Source: Bog-473 sp963787485 (GTDB lineage: Bacteria; Actinomycetota; Acidimicrobiia; Acidimicrobiales; RAAP-2). Taken from it: a DNA stretch of 64,000 nt. The position numbers and the translations under genes are program-made. The first letter of the stretch is position 1. Each line of letters begins with the position of its first letter. Below the pieces are notes generated by a model. That model did not search any database and was not told where the DNA came from. It saw only the letters and a program-made list of their open reading frames with translations. Location: contig CAWBDF010000003.1 of assembly GCA_963787485.1 (NCBI GenBank), forward strand, positions 1 through 64,000, in the 5' to 3' direction. Positions 44,001-52,147 of this stretch are shown here, one piece after another.

Positions 44001-45635
44001 TCAATGCGTTGCAGATTTTTCCGAACGCCGACGTTCCGCCCGACGTTCGGACTCGAGACGCTCCAGGTCGGTGCCGCCGTGGTCGACGAACACCATGGCC
44101 TCGGCCAGGGCTCGATGGCCGGCGACCTCGGCGATGGCGCGGTGCATCTGCTGGGCCACCCGGCGGTAGGCCGGGTGGCCCTGAGCTCCCGAGCGCAGTT
44201 CGATCAAGTGCGTCGCCTCGCGCGCGTTGAACTGCATGATGTACCGGATGCGGTGGGCCAGCGCCACGGCATACGACGCCTGCTCGGGAAAATCTGGCAG
44301 CAGTGACCGGTACAGGTCCTCGGCGCGACCGATGGCTTCGTCGTAGCGGACCTCGAGCCCGGCGGCGGACACGGGGTCGGGCGTGTCGTAGCCGAGCGAG
44401 ATCCCGAGTCGTTGCCACTCAATGGTCAGCATGCGATGTCGCTGGAGATCGCGAAACGCGCCGTAGTCGGTGACGAGTTCGAAGCGGTAGTCGGTGCGCT
44501 CGAAGGCACGCCCGGGCCGGTGGCGTCGGTTCCGTCGATCGCCGACGTACACGCGCAGCAACGCCACCCGGTCGTCGTGGCTCAACCGGCGTATCCGACG
44601 GGTTGCCTCCCGCTCGGAACACCCGAGATGCGAGAAACAAGCAGCGACCAGTACCCTTTCCTCGCCGTCAGGGTCGTAGTCGAGCAGGGTCACCTCGTCG
44701 GACGTTGGTTTCGCCCCCGAGCCGGGCTCGTGGAGATCCGGCCACAGTCGCGCCACGAGGCGCCCCGTGGCCGCTTGGGTGGTGGCCAAGTAAGCCGACC
44801 ATGCACCCCCTCGTTCGGCGACGTCGACGCGTTGGAGGAACGACGGGATCACCTTGCGCAACTCGACGAGCATGAGGTCGGCGTAGTGACGTGCTTCGGG
44901 GAGCGGGTGCGCGCGCATGCGCAGGAGCAGCTGTTCGTAGGACTGGCCGGTGCCGTACATCCCGATGTTCGAGAGCGAAGCGGCGGGAAGAAGCCCGCGC
45001 AACGCGTCGAGCGACTTGGCCCGGATGGCCTGCCGGTAGACGAAGTCACTGTCCCCCGCCTGTTGGGGAAAACGCTCGACGATCCACGCCTGCATGCGAG
45101 GCAGCAGCGCGCCGTACGTGTCGAAGATGCGGTCCATCTCGCCGACGAAGCGCGCTCCGTGAGGCGAGTCGAGGATCTCTGGGGGGCGGAAGTAGCGGTA
45201 CAGCCCGTTCGCCAGTCGCTGGTTGTACGAGATGTACCGCGTGGACTGCTCGAGGTACGACATGAGCCGGCCCCACTCGAGCACCTTGGACAGCACGTTC
45301 GACGACTGCTCGCAGGCGAGGTGGACGCCCCCGAGCTGTGCCACCGAGTCGTCGCCGTACTCGACGAACACCTTCTCGTAGAGCTGCTCCGCTCGCTCGA
45401 GGCCGACAGTGGCGTCAATGCCGGCGTCCCCCGCCACGTCGAGGTCGCCGACGAACTCGTCGAGGAAGAGCCGGCGCAGACTCTTGGGCGAACGCGAATA
45501 GCGGGCGAAAAGAGCCCCCTTGACCACCTCGGGCAGGTTGACGAGGGCGAATACCGGCTGGTCCAGGTTGGTGACATAGCGCCGGAGCACGGCCTCCTCG
45601 TCGGAGGTGAAGCGCTCTTCGGAGTAGGGGTACAT
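44001..45635 (-). CDS. ThyX-like protein with two Thy1-type domains, degenerate motif
   Basis: A 544-residue protein of the flavin-dependent thymidylate synthase superfamily, about twice normal ThyX length. The first half has MSYLEQSTRYISYNQRLANGLYRY and the second half LVTDYGAFRDLQRHRMLTIE plus WQRLGISLGYDTP, then HRIRYIMQFNAREATHLIELR. The ThyX signature R-H-R-x7-S-x-R is broken here (RHRMLTIEWQRLG), so classical dUMP methylation is doubtful. Domain duplication followed by divergence is likely. ATG 45635 is chosen; the frame remains open further into the helicase gene. It may act in nucleotide or flavin metabolism, or have a structural role. Confidence 0.78.
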   Translation of the reverse strand: MYPYSEERFTSDEEAVLRRYVTNLDQPVFALVNLPEVVKGALFARYSRSPKSLRRLFLDEFVGDLDVAGDAGIDATVGLERAEQLYEKVFVEYGDDSVAQLGGVHLACEQSSNVLSKVLEWGRLMSYLEQSTRYISYNQRLANGLYRYFRPPEILDSPHGARFVGEMDRIFDTYGALLPRMQAWIVERFPQQAGDSDFVYRQAIRAKSLDALRGLLPAASLSNIGMYGTGQSYEQLLLRMRAHPLPEARHYADLMLVELRKVIPSFLQRVDVAERGGAWSAYLATTQAATGRLVARLWPDLHEPGSGAKPTSDEVTLLDYDPDGEERVLVAACFSHLGCSEREATRRIRRLSHDDRVALLRVYVGDRRNRRHRPGRAFERTDYRFELVTDYGAFRDLQRHRMLTIEWQRLGISLGYDTPDPVSAAGLEVRYDEAIGRAEDLYRSLLPDFPEQASYAVALAHRIRYIMQFNAREATHLIELRSGAQGHPAYRRVAQQMHRAIAEVAGHRALAEAMVFVDHGGTDLERLESERRAERRRSEKSATH

Positions 45636-45699
45636 GCCCGGCCAACCATAGAACCCGGGTGGATCGACGGTGGCGGATGGGGCTGAGGCGTCGGGGGGG

Positions 45700-47820
45700 T
45701 CAGCCGTCGGGGACTCCGCCGGCGCAGACGCCGCGAAGGAGCAGGTCGACGGCCTCGCCGGCGGCCGCAGCGACCCCCGGATCGTCCGCCGTGTGGGACA
45801 CCTGCTGGGCCAGATCGGCGATGGACTTGACGTTCCGCACGAAGTCCCCCGGAGCCAGCTCACCGGCGTCGCGAGCGGCCACGCCGAGCGCCGTGGCGAA
45901 AGACGCCCCGCGTGCCCACGAGGCCACCGCGGTGGCCAGCCCGGGCGACGGTTGGCGGGTGCGAGGGACGGTGTTGGCCTCTTCGATGGCGCGGATCTCG
46001 TCGGCCAGCGCGGCGACCTCGGCACAGCGGCGCGCCAGATCCGCCGTGCGCCGGTCTCCCAGCCGGTCCTGGGGTTGGCCGTGGTGCTTTCCACGGCGTG
46101 GTCCGTGATGGACGGGGAGACGACGTACCCGGCGTGGTTCGAACACCAGCGCCGAGAGAACTCCGGCGAGCACCGACGGCTCGGCTTCGGCGAGGGCGTC
46201 TCGAGCGAGCACCTCGGCCATCAGCAGGTCCGACTCGTGGTAGAGCCGCGCCAGGCCACGCCCGGCATCGGTGAGCGACCATCCGGCGAGGTAGCCCCTC
46301 GCCTCGAGGACCGCCAAGCGGTGCTCGAGCTGGCGTTCCAGCAGGTCAGGGGTGCGGGCCTGCCACTGCGCGAAGGAGCGGTGCAGCACGGCGGCCGCGG
46401 TCTCTCGGTCGAAGCGGGCCACCAGGTTCACCGCCAGGTTGTACGTGGGCCGGAAGGCCGATCGCAGATCGGGAGGGGGCGCCGCGGCCACGTTCGCCGC
46501 TTCGGCGAACGTGGTCTCGCTCGACCACACCACCACGGCGTGACCTTCGGCGTCGAGTCCTCTCCGGCCGGCCCGGCCGGTGAGCTGCATGTACTCACCA
46601 GAGGTCAGCGTGGCGCGCCCCGCCCCTCCGTACTTGGTGAACCGCTCAATCACCACCGACCGGGCTGGCATGTTGATCCCGAGGGACAACGTCTCGGTGG
46701 CGAAGACCACTTTCAGTGCCCCGGATGCGAAGCACTCCTCCACCGTCTCCCGGAAGACCGGGACCAGGCCGGCATGGTGCGCGGCCACTCCCCGCTCGAG
46801 TCCCTCCAGCCACTCGTCGTACCCCAGGACGCGCAGATCGTCGTCGCTGAGGGCCTCCACCCGTCGTTCGGCGATGACGCGGATGGCGGAGCGCTCGGGA
46901 CCGCCGGTGAGACGGACGCCATCACGCACCACCTGCCGGACGGCGTCGTCACATGCGGCTCGGCTGAAGATGAACACGATGGCGGGAACCATGTCCCGGT
47001 GGGCCAGCTCCTCGACCAGCTCCGTGCGCCGGGGGGTCCGGAAGGGAAGCTTGGGCCGGCGGCCGCGCGGGTGCCAATGGGCGGACCGCCCTCCCAGGGA
47101 CCGGCGAACGGACTGGTCGATGCGCAGACCCTCGTCGCCCGGCTTCCCCGACTCCGCCAACAACGGGACCAGGCGGATCTCCTCGTCGTCACGCCCGACG
47201 ACGGCGAAGTGATGGCGGAGCACGATCGGCCGGTGCCGTTCGACGATCACCGCGGTGTCACCGCGAACCGACTCCAACCACCCGCCGAGCTCTGCGGCGT
47301 TGTTGACCGTGGCCGAGAGGCACACGAAGCGGATCTCCGGCGGGGAGAGAACGAGCACCTCCTCCCACACCCCGCCGCGGTAAGGGTCCTGCAGGAAGTG
47401 CACCTCGTCGAGCACCACGGTGTGGAGGCCTGCCAGGAGTTGAGAGCCTGCCAGGAGCATGTTGCGCAGGACCTCGGTGGTCATGACCACCACTGGTGCC
47501 CGTGGTCGCAAGGTGGTGTCCCCTGTCAGGAGACCGACGTGTTTCTCGCCGTGAGTTGCCACGAGCTCGCGGTACTTCTGGTTCGACAGGGCCTTGAGCG
47601 GGGTGGTGTAGAAGGCCTTGCCGTGCGATGCGAGGGCCCGGCGGACGGCGTAGGCCGCCACGAGGGTCTTACCCGACCCCGTGGGGGCGGACACGAGCAC
47701 CGAATGGCCGGCTTGGAGGGCCCGGAGCGCCTGGCGCTGGAAGTCGTCGAGGGCGAAGGGCAGGGCGCGCTCGAATCCCTCCGCCTCGGTCGCCTCGACT
47801 GGCCACGGGGACGCCGTCAC
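45700..47820 (-). CDS. Ski2/Mtr4-like superfamily 2 RNA helicase
   Basis: A 706-residue DExH helicase. Motifs are FALDDFQRQALRALQAGHSV (Q-motif-like), Walker A APTGSGKT, TTPLKALSNQKY (Ia), DEVH within VVLDEVHFLQD (II), CLSATVNN (III), AIVFIFSRAACDD (IV), VVFATETLSLGINMPARSVV (V) and QLTGRAGRRGLDAEGHAVV (VI). The C-terminal ~200 residues contain the DSHCT-like helical domain. A Ski2-like helicase is common beside tatAC in actinobacteria. The GTG start overlaps the tatC stop by 4 bp. The role is probably RNA unwinding in degradation or quality control. Confidence 0.92.
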   Translation of the reverse strand: MTASPWPVEATEAEGFERALPFALDDFQRQALRALQAGHSVLVSAPTGSGKTLVAAYAVRRALASHGKAFYTTPLKALSNQKYRELVATHGEKHVGLLTGDTTLRPRAPVVVMTTEVLRNMLLAGSQLLAGLHTVVLDEVHFLQDPYRGGVWEEVLVLSPPEIRFVCLSATVNNAAELGGWLESVRGDTAVIVERHRPIVLRHHFAVVGRDDEEIRLVPLLAESGKPGDEGLRIDQSVRRSLGGRSAHWHPRGRRPKLPFRTPRRTELVEELAHRDMVPAIVFIFSRAACDDAVRQVVRDGVRLTGGPERSAIRVIAERRVEALSDDDLRVLGYDEWLEGLERGVAAHHAGLVPVFRETVEECFASGALKVVFATETLSLGINMPARSVVIERFTKYGGAGRATLTSGEYMQLTGRAGRRGLDAEGHAVVVWSSETTFAEAANVAAAPPPDLRSAFRPTYNLAVNLVARFDRETAAAVLHRSFAQWQARTPDLLERQLEHRLAVLEARGYLAGWSLTDAGRGLARLYHESDLLMAEVLARDALAEAEPSVLAGVLSALVFEPRRVRRLPVHHGPRRGKHHGQPQDRLGDRRTADLARRCAEVAALADEIRAIEEANTVPRTRQPSPGLATAVASWARGASFATALGVAARDAGELAPGDFVRNVKSIADLAQQVSHTADDPGVAAAAGEAVDLLLRGVCAGGVPDG

Positions 47821-48653
47821 CGCCCGAGCAGCTTCCCGATGCCAATGGACAAGAAGTAGAACGCCACGAGCGGGACGGCCAGGGCGAACATGGAGAACGG
47901 GTCGGAGCTCGGAGTGAAGACGGCCGCGATCACCACAATGGCGATGACGGCCCAGCGCCACGACCGCAGCAAGGCGGCCGGTGTCACCACCCGTGCCAGC
48001 TCGAGCGAGACGAGGACCACTGGGAACTCGAAGGTCAGTCCGAAAATGGTCATCATCAGGAGGATGAGACCCAGGTACGGGATCGGGTCGTAGATCGCCT
48101 GAAGTTGGGGGCCCCCGATGGAGCGGAGCCAGGACAGCGCATGGGGAAGGGTGAGGTAGGCGGTGGCCGCACCGGCCAGGAAGAGCACGAATGCACTGCA
48201 AACGAAGGGGATGGCGTAGCGACGCTCGGACGCCTTGAGCCCGGGCGTGACGAACCGCCACGTCTCGAACAAGATCACCGGTGAGGCCAGCACGAGCCCC
48301 CCGAAGAGGGCGATCTTGACCCGCAACGTGAGCCCGTCCAGCGGAGAGGTGACATACAAGGTGCACGTGCCGTGAGACGTGACCAGCAGGGAGCTGTTGT
48401 CGGCGCCCGAGTGGTGCCCGCCCGGCGCGTCAAGGCTGCAGAGCGGATGCACGAGGAAGTGCAGGATCGGTTCGTAGGCGACGACGGCGACGGTGGCCGC
48501 GACGGCGAAGGCGACCAGACAGACGACGACCCGCCGGCGCAACTCGCCCAGGTGCTGCGCCAGCGTCATGTCGTCGGGGGACGGCCGGTTCCGGCGCCAG
48601 GCCGTCAAGGGAACCTCACCACACGGTGCGAGGTCAGTTGAGCGTGGGGTCAC
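47817..48653 (-). CDS. tatC: Sec-independent translocase subunit TatC
   Basis: The substrate-recognition core of the twin-arginine translocase, with six membrane helices. Motifs are MTLAQHLGELRRRVVVCLVA, SPLDGLTLRVKIALFGGLVL, ASPVILFETWRFVTPGLKAS and LLMMTIFGLTFEFPVVLVSL. Two starts are possible: GTG 48653, overlapping tatA by 20 bp, or ATG 48569 at the conserved MTLAQHL. The insert with a Cys pair (HPLCSLDAPGGHHSG and HGTCTLYV) between the first two helices is longer than usual. Confidence 0.95.
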   Translation of the reverse strand: MTPRSTDLAPCGEVPLTAWRRNRPSPDDMTLAQHLGELRRRVVVCLVAFAVAATVAVVAYEPILHFLVHPLCSLDAPGGHHSGADNSSLLVTSHGTCTLYVTSPLDGLTLRVKIALFGGLVLASPVILFETWRFVTPGLKASERRYAIPFVCSAFVLFLAGAATAYLTLPHALSWLRSIGGPQLQAIYDPIPYLGLILLMMTIFGLTFEFPVVLVSLELARVVTPAALLRSWRWAVIAIVVIAAVFTPSSDPFSMFALAVPLVAFYFLSIGIGKLLGR

Positions 48654-49020
48654 CCGACGCGACGTCGCTCGGTGACCCTGGCCCGTGCCGTGGCTGCTCG
48701 GCGGCCGGGGTTGGAGGTGTGCGCGCCTCGGGATCCCCCGCCCCGTTCACGCTGGCCGGCGCGCCCTCCTCGTCCGAGGACATCGTCGAGAGATGGTGCA
48801 AGAGGGCCGAGGGCGAGCGGGCCAGACGGGCGATCTCCGAGGTGGGAGGCAAGTCGGGTACGGAGTTGCGCACCTCGGACTCGACCCGATGGCGGAACTC
48901 CGTGAACGACCGCCAGGCGCTGCCCACCTGTCGGGCGAACTGGGGGAGGCGGTCAGGTCCCAAGAGGATGACGGCGACCACGACGATCACCAGCAGCTTG
49001 CCCGGATCGAGGTTGAACAT
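48634..49020 (-). CDS. tatA: Twin-arginine translocase subunit TatA/TatB
   Basis: A 128-residue TatA-family protein. The short N-terminal helix LLVIVVVAVILLGPDRLPQF is followed by the amphipathic helix ARQVGSAWRSFTEFRHRVES and a charged tail. The LGPDRLP motif at the hinge is closer to TatB-like proteins of actinobacteria, so a TatB role cannot be excluded. A TAGAGT hexamer ends 8 nt before the ATG. It is the first gene of tatA-tatC-helicase. Confidence 0.9.
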   Translation of the reverse strand: MFNLDPGKLLVIVVVAVILLGPDRLPQFARQVGSAWRSFTEFRHRVESEVRNSVPDLPPTSEIARLARSPSALLHHLSTMSSDEEGAPASVNGAGDPEARTPPTPAAEQPRHGPGSPSDVASGDPTLN

Positions 49021-49028
49021 GCGCCCTC

Positions 49029-49034
49029 ACTCTA
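49029..49034 (-). promoter_or_regulatory. -10 element (TAGAGT) upstream of tatA
   Basis: On the minus strand TAGAGT ends 8 nt before the tatA ATG. Confidence 0.45.
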
Positions 49035-49042
49035 GGGTCTGC

Positions 49043-50401
49043 TCACAACGACGCGATGAGCCGCTCGACCCGTTCGTCGTGCGACTTGAAGGGGTCTTTG
49101 AGCAGCACGGTGCGCTGGGCCTGGTCGTTCAGCTTGAGGTGGACCCAGTCGACCGTGAAGTCCCGGCGGCGCTCCTTGGCGCGCTTGACGAAGGCGCCCC
49201 GCAGGCGGGCCCGGGTCGTCTCGGGGGGCGAGACCATGGCCTCGGTGATGGCGTCGTCGGTGCAGATCCGGTCCATCTGGTCGTGCCGTTGCAGCTTGTA
49301 GAACAGGCCGCGCTGGCGGTCGACGTCGTGGTACATGAGGTCGACCATCGCCACCTTCGGGTGCGACAGCGGGATGTCGTGTCGTGCCCGCATCTGCTCG
49401 ACCAGGCGGTGCTTGGCCACCCAGTCGCATTCCCTCCACAGGGAGCTGGGGTCGGCCTCGAGCCCCTTCAGGCAGTGCTCCCACATGTCGAGCGCACGGT
49501 CCTCTTCGGGCGACAGGCCGCGGCGGTCGCGGAATTTCAGCGCGCGCTCGAGGTACTCGATCTGAATGTCCAGCGCTCGCATCTCGCGGCCGTTAGCCAG
49601 GCGCACCCGCCGCTGGCAGGTGATGTCGTGGCTGATCTCCCGAATGGCGCGGATCGGGTTTTCGAGCGTGAGGTCCCGGAGCACGGTGGCCGAATCCTCG
49701 AGCATGGCGAGGAGGATGGAGGTGGTCCCCACCTTCAAGAACGTGGCGTACTCGCTCATGTTGGAATCGCCCACAATGACGTGCAGCCGGCGGAAACGCT
49801 CGGCGTCTGCGTGCGGCTCGTCGCGTGTGTTGATGATGGGCCGGCTCCGGGTGGTCGCCGAGGAGACGCCCTCCCAGATGTGCTCGGCGCGTTGGCTCAG
49901 GCAGAAGATGGCACCCCGGGCCGTCTGCAGGACCTTCCCAGCCCCCGCGTAGATCTGGCGGGAGACCAGGAACGGGATGAGGACCTCGGTGTAGCGGTTG
50001 AACTCGTCGTTGCGCTCGGTCAGGTAATTCTCGTGGCAGCCGTAGGAGTTCCCCACCGAATCCGTGTTGTTCTTGAACAGGTACACCTCTCCGCGGATGC
50101 CCTCCTCGCGTAGCCGCGCCTGGGCGCCGGTGACGAGTTGGGCCAAAATCCACTCCCCCGCCTTGTCGTGCACCACGACGTCGGTGATCCGATCGCACTC
50201 AGGCGTGGCGTACTCGGGATGGCTGCCCACGTCCAGATAGAGCCGCGCTCCGTTCTCGAGGAAGACATTGGACGAGCGTCCCCACGACACCACCCGTCGG
50301 AACAGGTACCGCGCCACTTCGTCGGGGCTCAGACGCCGTTGTCCGCGCAGGGTGAACGTCACGCCGTACTCGTTCTCGACCCCGAAGATGCGCCGTTCCA
50401 C
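49043..50401 (-). CDS. pafA: Pup-protein ligase PafA
   Basis: Attaches Pup through its C-terminal Glu to lysines of target proteins, using ATP. The 452-residue glutamine-synthetase-fold protein has FGVENEYGVTFTLRGQRRLS, the ATP and Mg-binding DVGSHPEYATPECDRI, HENYLTERNDEFNRYTEVLI, RPIINTRDEPHADAERFRRL and HVIVGDSNMSEYATFLKVGT. The GTG start is preceded by a TACGGT hexamer 7 nt upstream, so pafA probably has its own leaderless transcript although prcA ends 20 bp upstream. Confidence 0.96.
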   Translation of the reverse strand: MERRIFGVENEYGVTFTLRGQRRLSPDEVARYLFRRVVSWGRSSNVFLENGARLYLDVGSHPEYATPECDRITDVVVHDKAGEWILAQLVTGAQARLREEGIRGEVYLFKNNTDSVGNSYGCHENYLTERNDEFNRYTEVLIPFLVSRQIYAGAGKVLQTARGAIFCLSQRAEHIWEGVSSATTRSRPIINTRDEPHADAERFRRLHVIVGDSNMSEYATFLKVGTTSILLAMLEDSATVLRDLTLENPIRAIREISHDITCQRRVRLANGREMRALDIQIEYLERALKFRDRRGLSPEEDRALDMWEHCLKGLEADPSSLWRECDWVAKHRLVEQMRARHDIPLSHPKVAMVDLMYHDVDRQRGLFYKLQRHDQMDRICTDDAITEAMVSPPETTRARLRGAFVKRAKERRRDFTVDWVHLKLNDQAQRTVLLKDPFKSHDERVERLIASL

Positions 50402-50408
50402 GTGGGAA

Positions 50409-50414
50409 ACCGTA
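50409..50414 (-). promoter_or_regulatory. -10-like element (TACGGT), leaderless start of pafA
   Basis: On the minus strand TACGGT ends 7 nt before the pafA GTG, at the very end of prcA's intergenic gap. Confidence 0.4.
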
Positions 50415-50421
50415 CCGTCGC

Positions 50422-51093
50422 CTAGGCCAGCACGGGTGCCAGCTCCGCTTCATCGATGCGTCGGAACGTCCGACGCCCGTTGCCCCGGCTCAAAATGGCC
50501 ACCTCGAGGTCGCCTGGTGCCAACGTGCGGTCCGGTCCGGCCAGCGCACGGGTGGCGGCGGCGATGGCCGTGCCCATGTCCCAATCGGCCTGCCAGGCCT
50601 CGGTGACCCGTTCCGTGATCGTCTCGGCATCGCCTCCCAGCACGGCAAACCTGTTCTGGTCGGTGATGGTGCCCTCGTAGGCAATGTGGTACAGCTGTTT
50701 CTCGGTGTCTCCCAGCTCGGCGACGAGGATCTCGACCTCGAGTGGCTTCATTTCGTGGGTGAACACGTTCCCCAGGTATTGCGCGTAGAGGTTGGCCAAT
50801 GAGCGGGCGTCGACGTCCTCCCGGCTGAAGGCGTACCCCTTGGTGTCCGCATGGCGGACGCCCGCCACCCGGAGCTGGTCGTACTCGTTGTACTTGCCGA
50901 CGCCACCGAACGCGATGCGGTCGTAGATCTCGCTGATCTTGTGCAGCGAGCGCGACGGGTTCTCGGCCACCATGGCGATGCCGACGTCGTAGGTGGTGGC
51001 CACCAGGGAGCGCCCGCGGGCAATGCCCTTCTGGGCGTACTCGGCGCGGTCCTTCATGACCTGCTCCGGGGCGACGTAGTACGGCATGCTCAT
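50422..51093 (-). CDS. prcA: Proteasome alpha subunit
   Basis: A 223-residue 20S alpha subunit forming the outer gating rings. The N-terminal segment YYVAPEQVMKDRAEYAQKGI plus ARGRSLVATTYDVGIAMVAE is characteristic, with YDRIAFGGVGKYNEYDQLRV downstream. No propeptide or catalytic Thr, as expected. ATG overlaps the prcB stop by 4 bp (ATGA). Confidence 0.96.
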   Translation of the reverse strand: MSMPYYVAPEQVMKDRAEYAQKGIARGRSLVATTYDVGIAMVAENPSRSLHKISEIYDRIAFGGVGKYNEYDQLRVAGVRHADTKGYAFSREDVDARSLANLYAQYLGNVFTHEMKPLEVEILVAELGDTEKQLYHIAYEGTITDQNRFAVLGGDAETITERVTEAWQADWDMGTAIAAATRALAGPDRTLAPGDLEVAILSRGNGRRTFRRIDEAELAPVLA

Positions 51094-51890
51094 CGGCCGC
51101 GCTCCTGACGTCGGGCGATGACGGCGCCGAAGCGCTGGGCCACCTCGTCCTGCGCCACCTCTTGGTAGCCCTCACGGTCCACGACGGCGATGATCGGGTA
51201 GATGCCGCGTACCGAATCGGGCCCGCCGGTGGCGGAGTCCTCATCGGCCGCGTCATAGAGGGAGGCAATGACCAGGTCGACTGCCGCGTCGCGCGGCAGC
51301 CCCTCGCGCCAGCCGAGTTTCACCGTGCTGCGGGCGTCGCGGCCGCCCGAGCCGGTGGCCTGGAAGTCGGTGTCCTCGTAGTGGCCACCGGTGATGTCGT
51401 AGTTGAAGATGCGGCCCGTCTCCCGGGTGGTGTCGTAGCCGGCGAAGAGCGGGACGACGGCCAGGCCCTGCATGGCCAGCGGGAGATGCTGGCGAACCAT
51501 CTGGGCGAGTTGGTTGGCCTTTCCCTCGAGGGAGAGGGTCGAACCCTCCACCTTCTCGTAGTGTTCCAGTTGGACCTGAAAGAGGCGCACCATTTCAAGG
51601 GCCATGCCGGCGGTCCCGGCGATGGCCACGGCAGAAAAACGGTCGGCCGGGAACACCTTCTCCATGGCGTGGTGGGCGATGAGGTTCCCCGCGGTGGCCC
51701 GCCGGTCGCCGGCCATGACGACGCCCTCGGCATCGCGCAGTGCCACCAAGGTGGTTCCATGTGGCACCTCCAGTCCCCGACCGGTGTCCAGAGCGCGCCC
51801 AGGTGGTTCCATCGACTCCTGGGTCATCCGCAACAGGCTGAGGAAGTTCGGCCCCGGGTCGTGCTCGGGGGGAAAGAGGGGAAGCGACAC
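51090..51890 (-). CDS. prcB: Proteasome beta subunit
   Basis: The catalytic 20S subunit. A 45-residue propeptide ends at HG, and the mature chain would begin with the nucleophile Thr46 (TTLVALRDAEGVVMAGDRRA). Other hallmarks are the lysine equivalent in the KVFPADRF region, GTAGMALEMVRLFQVQLEHY and the GSGGRDAR loop. GTG start with 6 bp after the pup stop. The C-terminal ~15 residues are charged. Confidence 0.96.
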   Translation of the reverse strand: MSLPLFPPEHDPGPNFLSLLRMTQESMEPPGRALDTGRGLEVPHGTTLVALRDAEGVVMAGDRRATAGNLIAHHAMEKVFPADRFSAVAIAGTAGMALEMVRLFQVQLEHYEKVEGSTLSLEGKANQLAQMVRQHLPLAMQGLAVVPLFAGYDTTRETGRIFNYDITGGHYEDTDFQATGSGGRDARSTVKLGWREGLPRDAAVDLVIASLYDAADEDSATGGPDSVRGIYPIIAVVDREGYQEVAQDEVAQRFGAVIARRQERGR

Positions 51891-51896
51891 GGGGGG

Positions 51897-52109
51897 CTAC
51901 TGCCCGCCCTTCTGCACGTAGTTGCGCACGAACTCCTCGGCGTTGTCCTCCAGGACCTCGTCGATCTCGTCGAGGAGGTCGTCGAGCTCCGCCTTGAGCT
52001 TCTCGCCCCGCTCGGACGCCGCCGGCCGTTCCTCGGTCGCCTCAGCCTCGGTCTCGGTCTCGGACGGCCGAGATCCGGTGCTCCGCTTCTTCTGTTCATG
52101 TTCTGCCAT
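51897..52109 (-). CDS. pup: Prokaryotic ubiquitin-like protein Pup
   Basis: A 70-residue, mostly disordered tag protein. The C-terminal coiled segment LKAELDDLLDEIDEVLEDNA plus EEFVRNYVQKGGQ ends in GGQ, so the terminal Gln must be deamidated by Dop before ligation by PafA. The N-terminal half (SETETEAEATEERPA) is acidic and low in complexity. ATG at 52109; longer readings upstream are not coding. Confidence 0.97.
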   Translation of the reverse strand: MAEHEQKKRSTGSRPSETETEAEATEERPAASERGEKLKAELDDLLDEIDEVLEDNAEEFVRNYVQKGGQ

Positions 52110-52147
52110 GGTTCTCAGTCCCCGTCCAGTTACGTCGACCGATTCGC

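Noticed and set aside
45670..47859. A 729-residue open frame on the plus strand opposite the helicase
   Set aside because: It is Arg/Gly/Glu-rich with no motif; the minus-strand helicase has all SF2 motifs.
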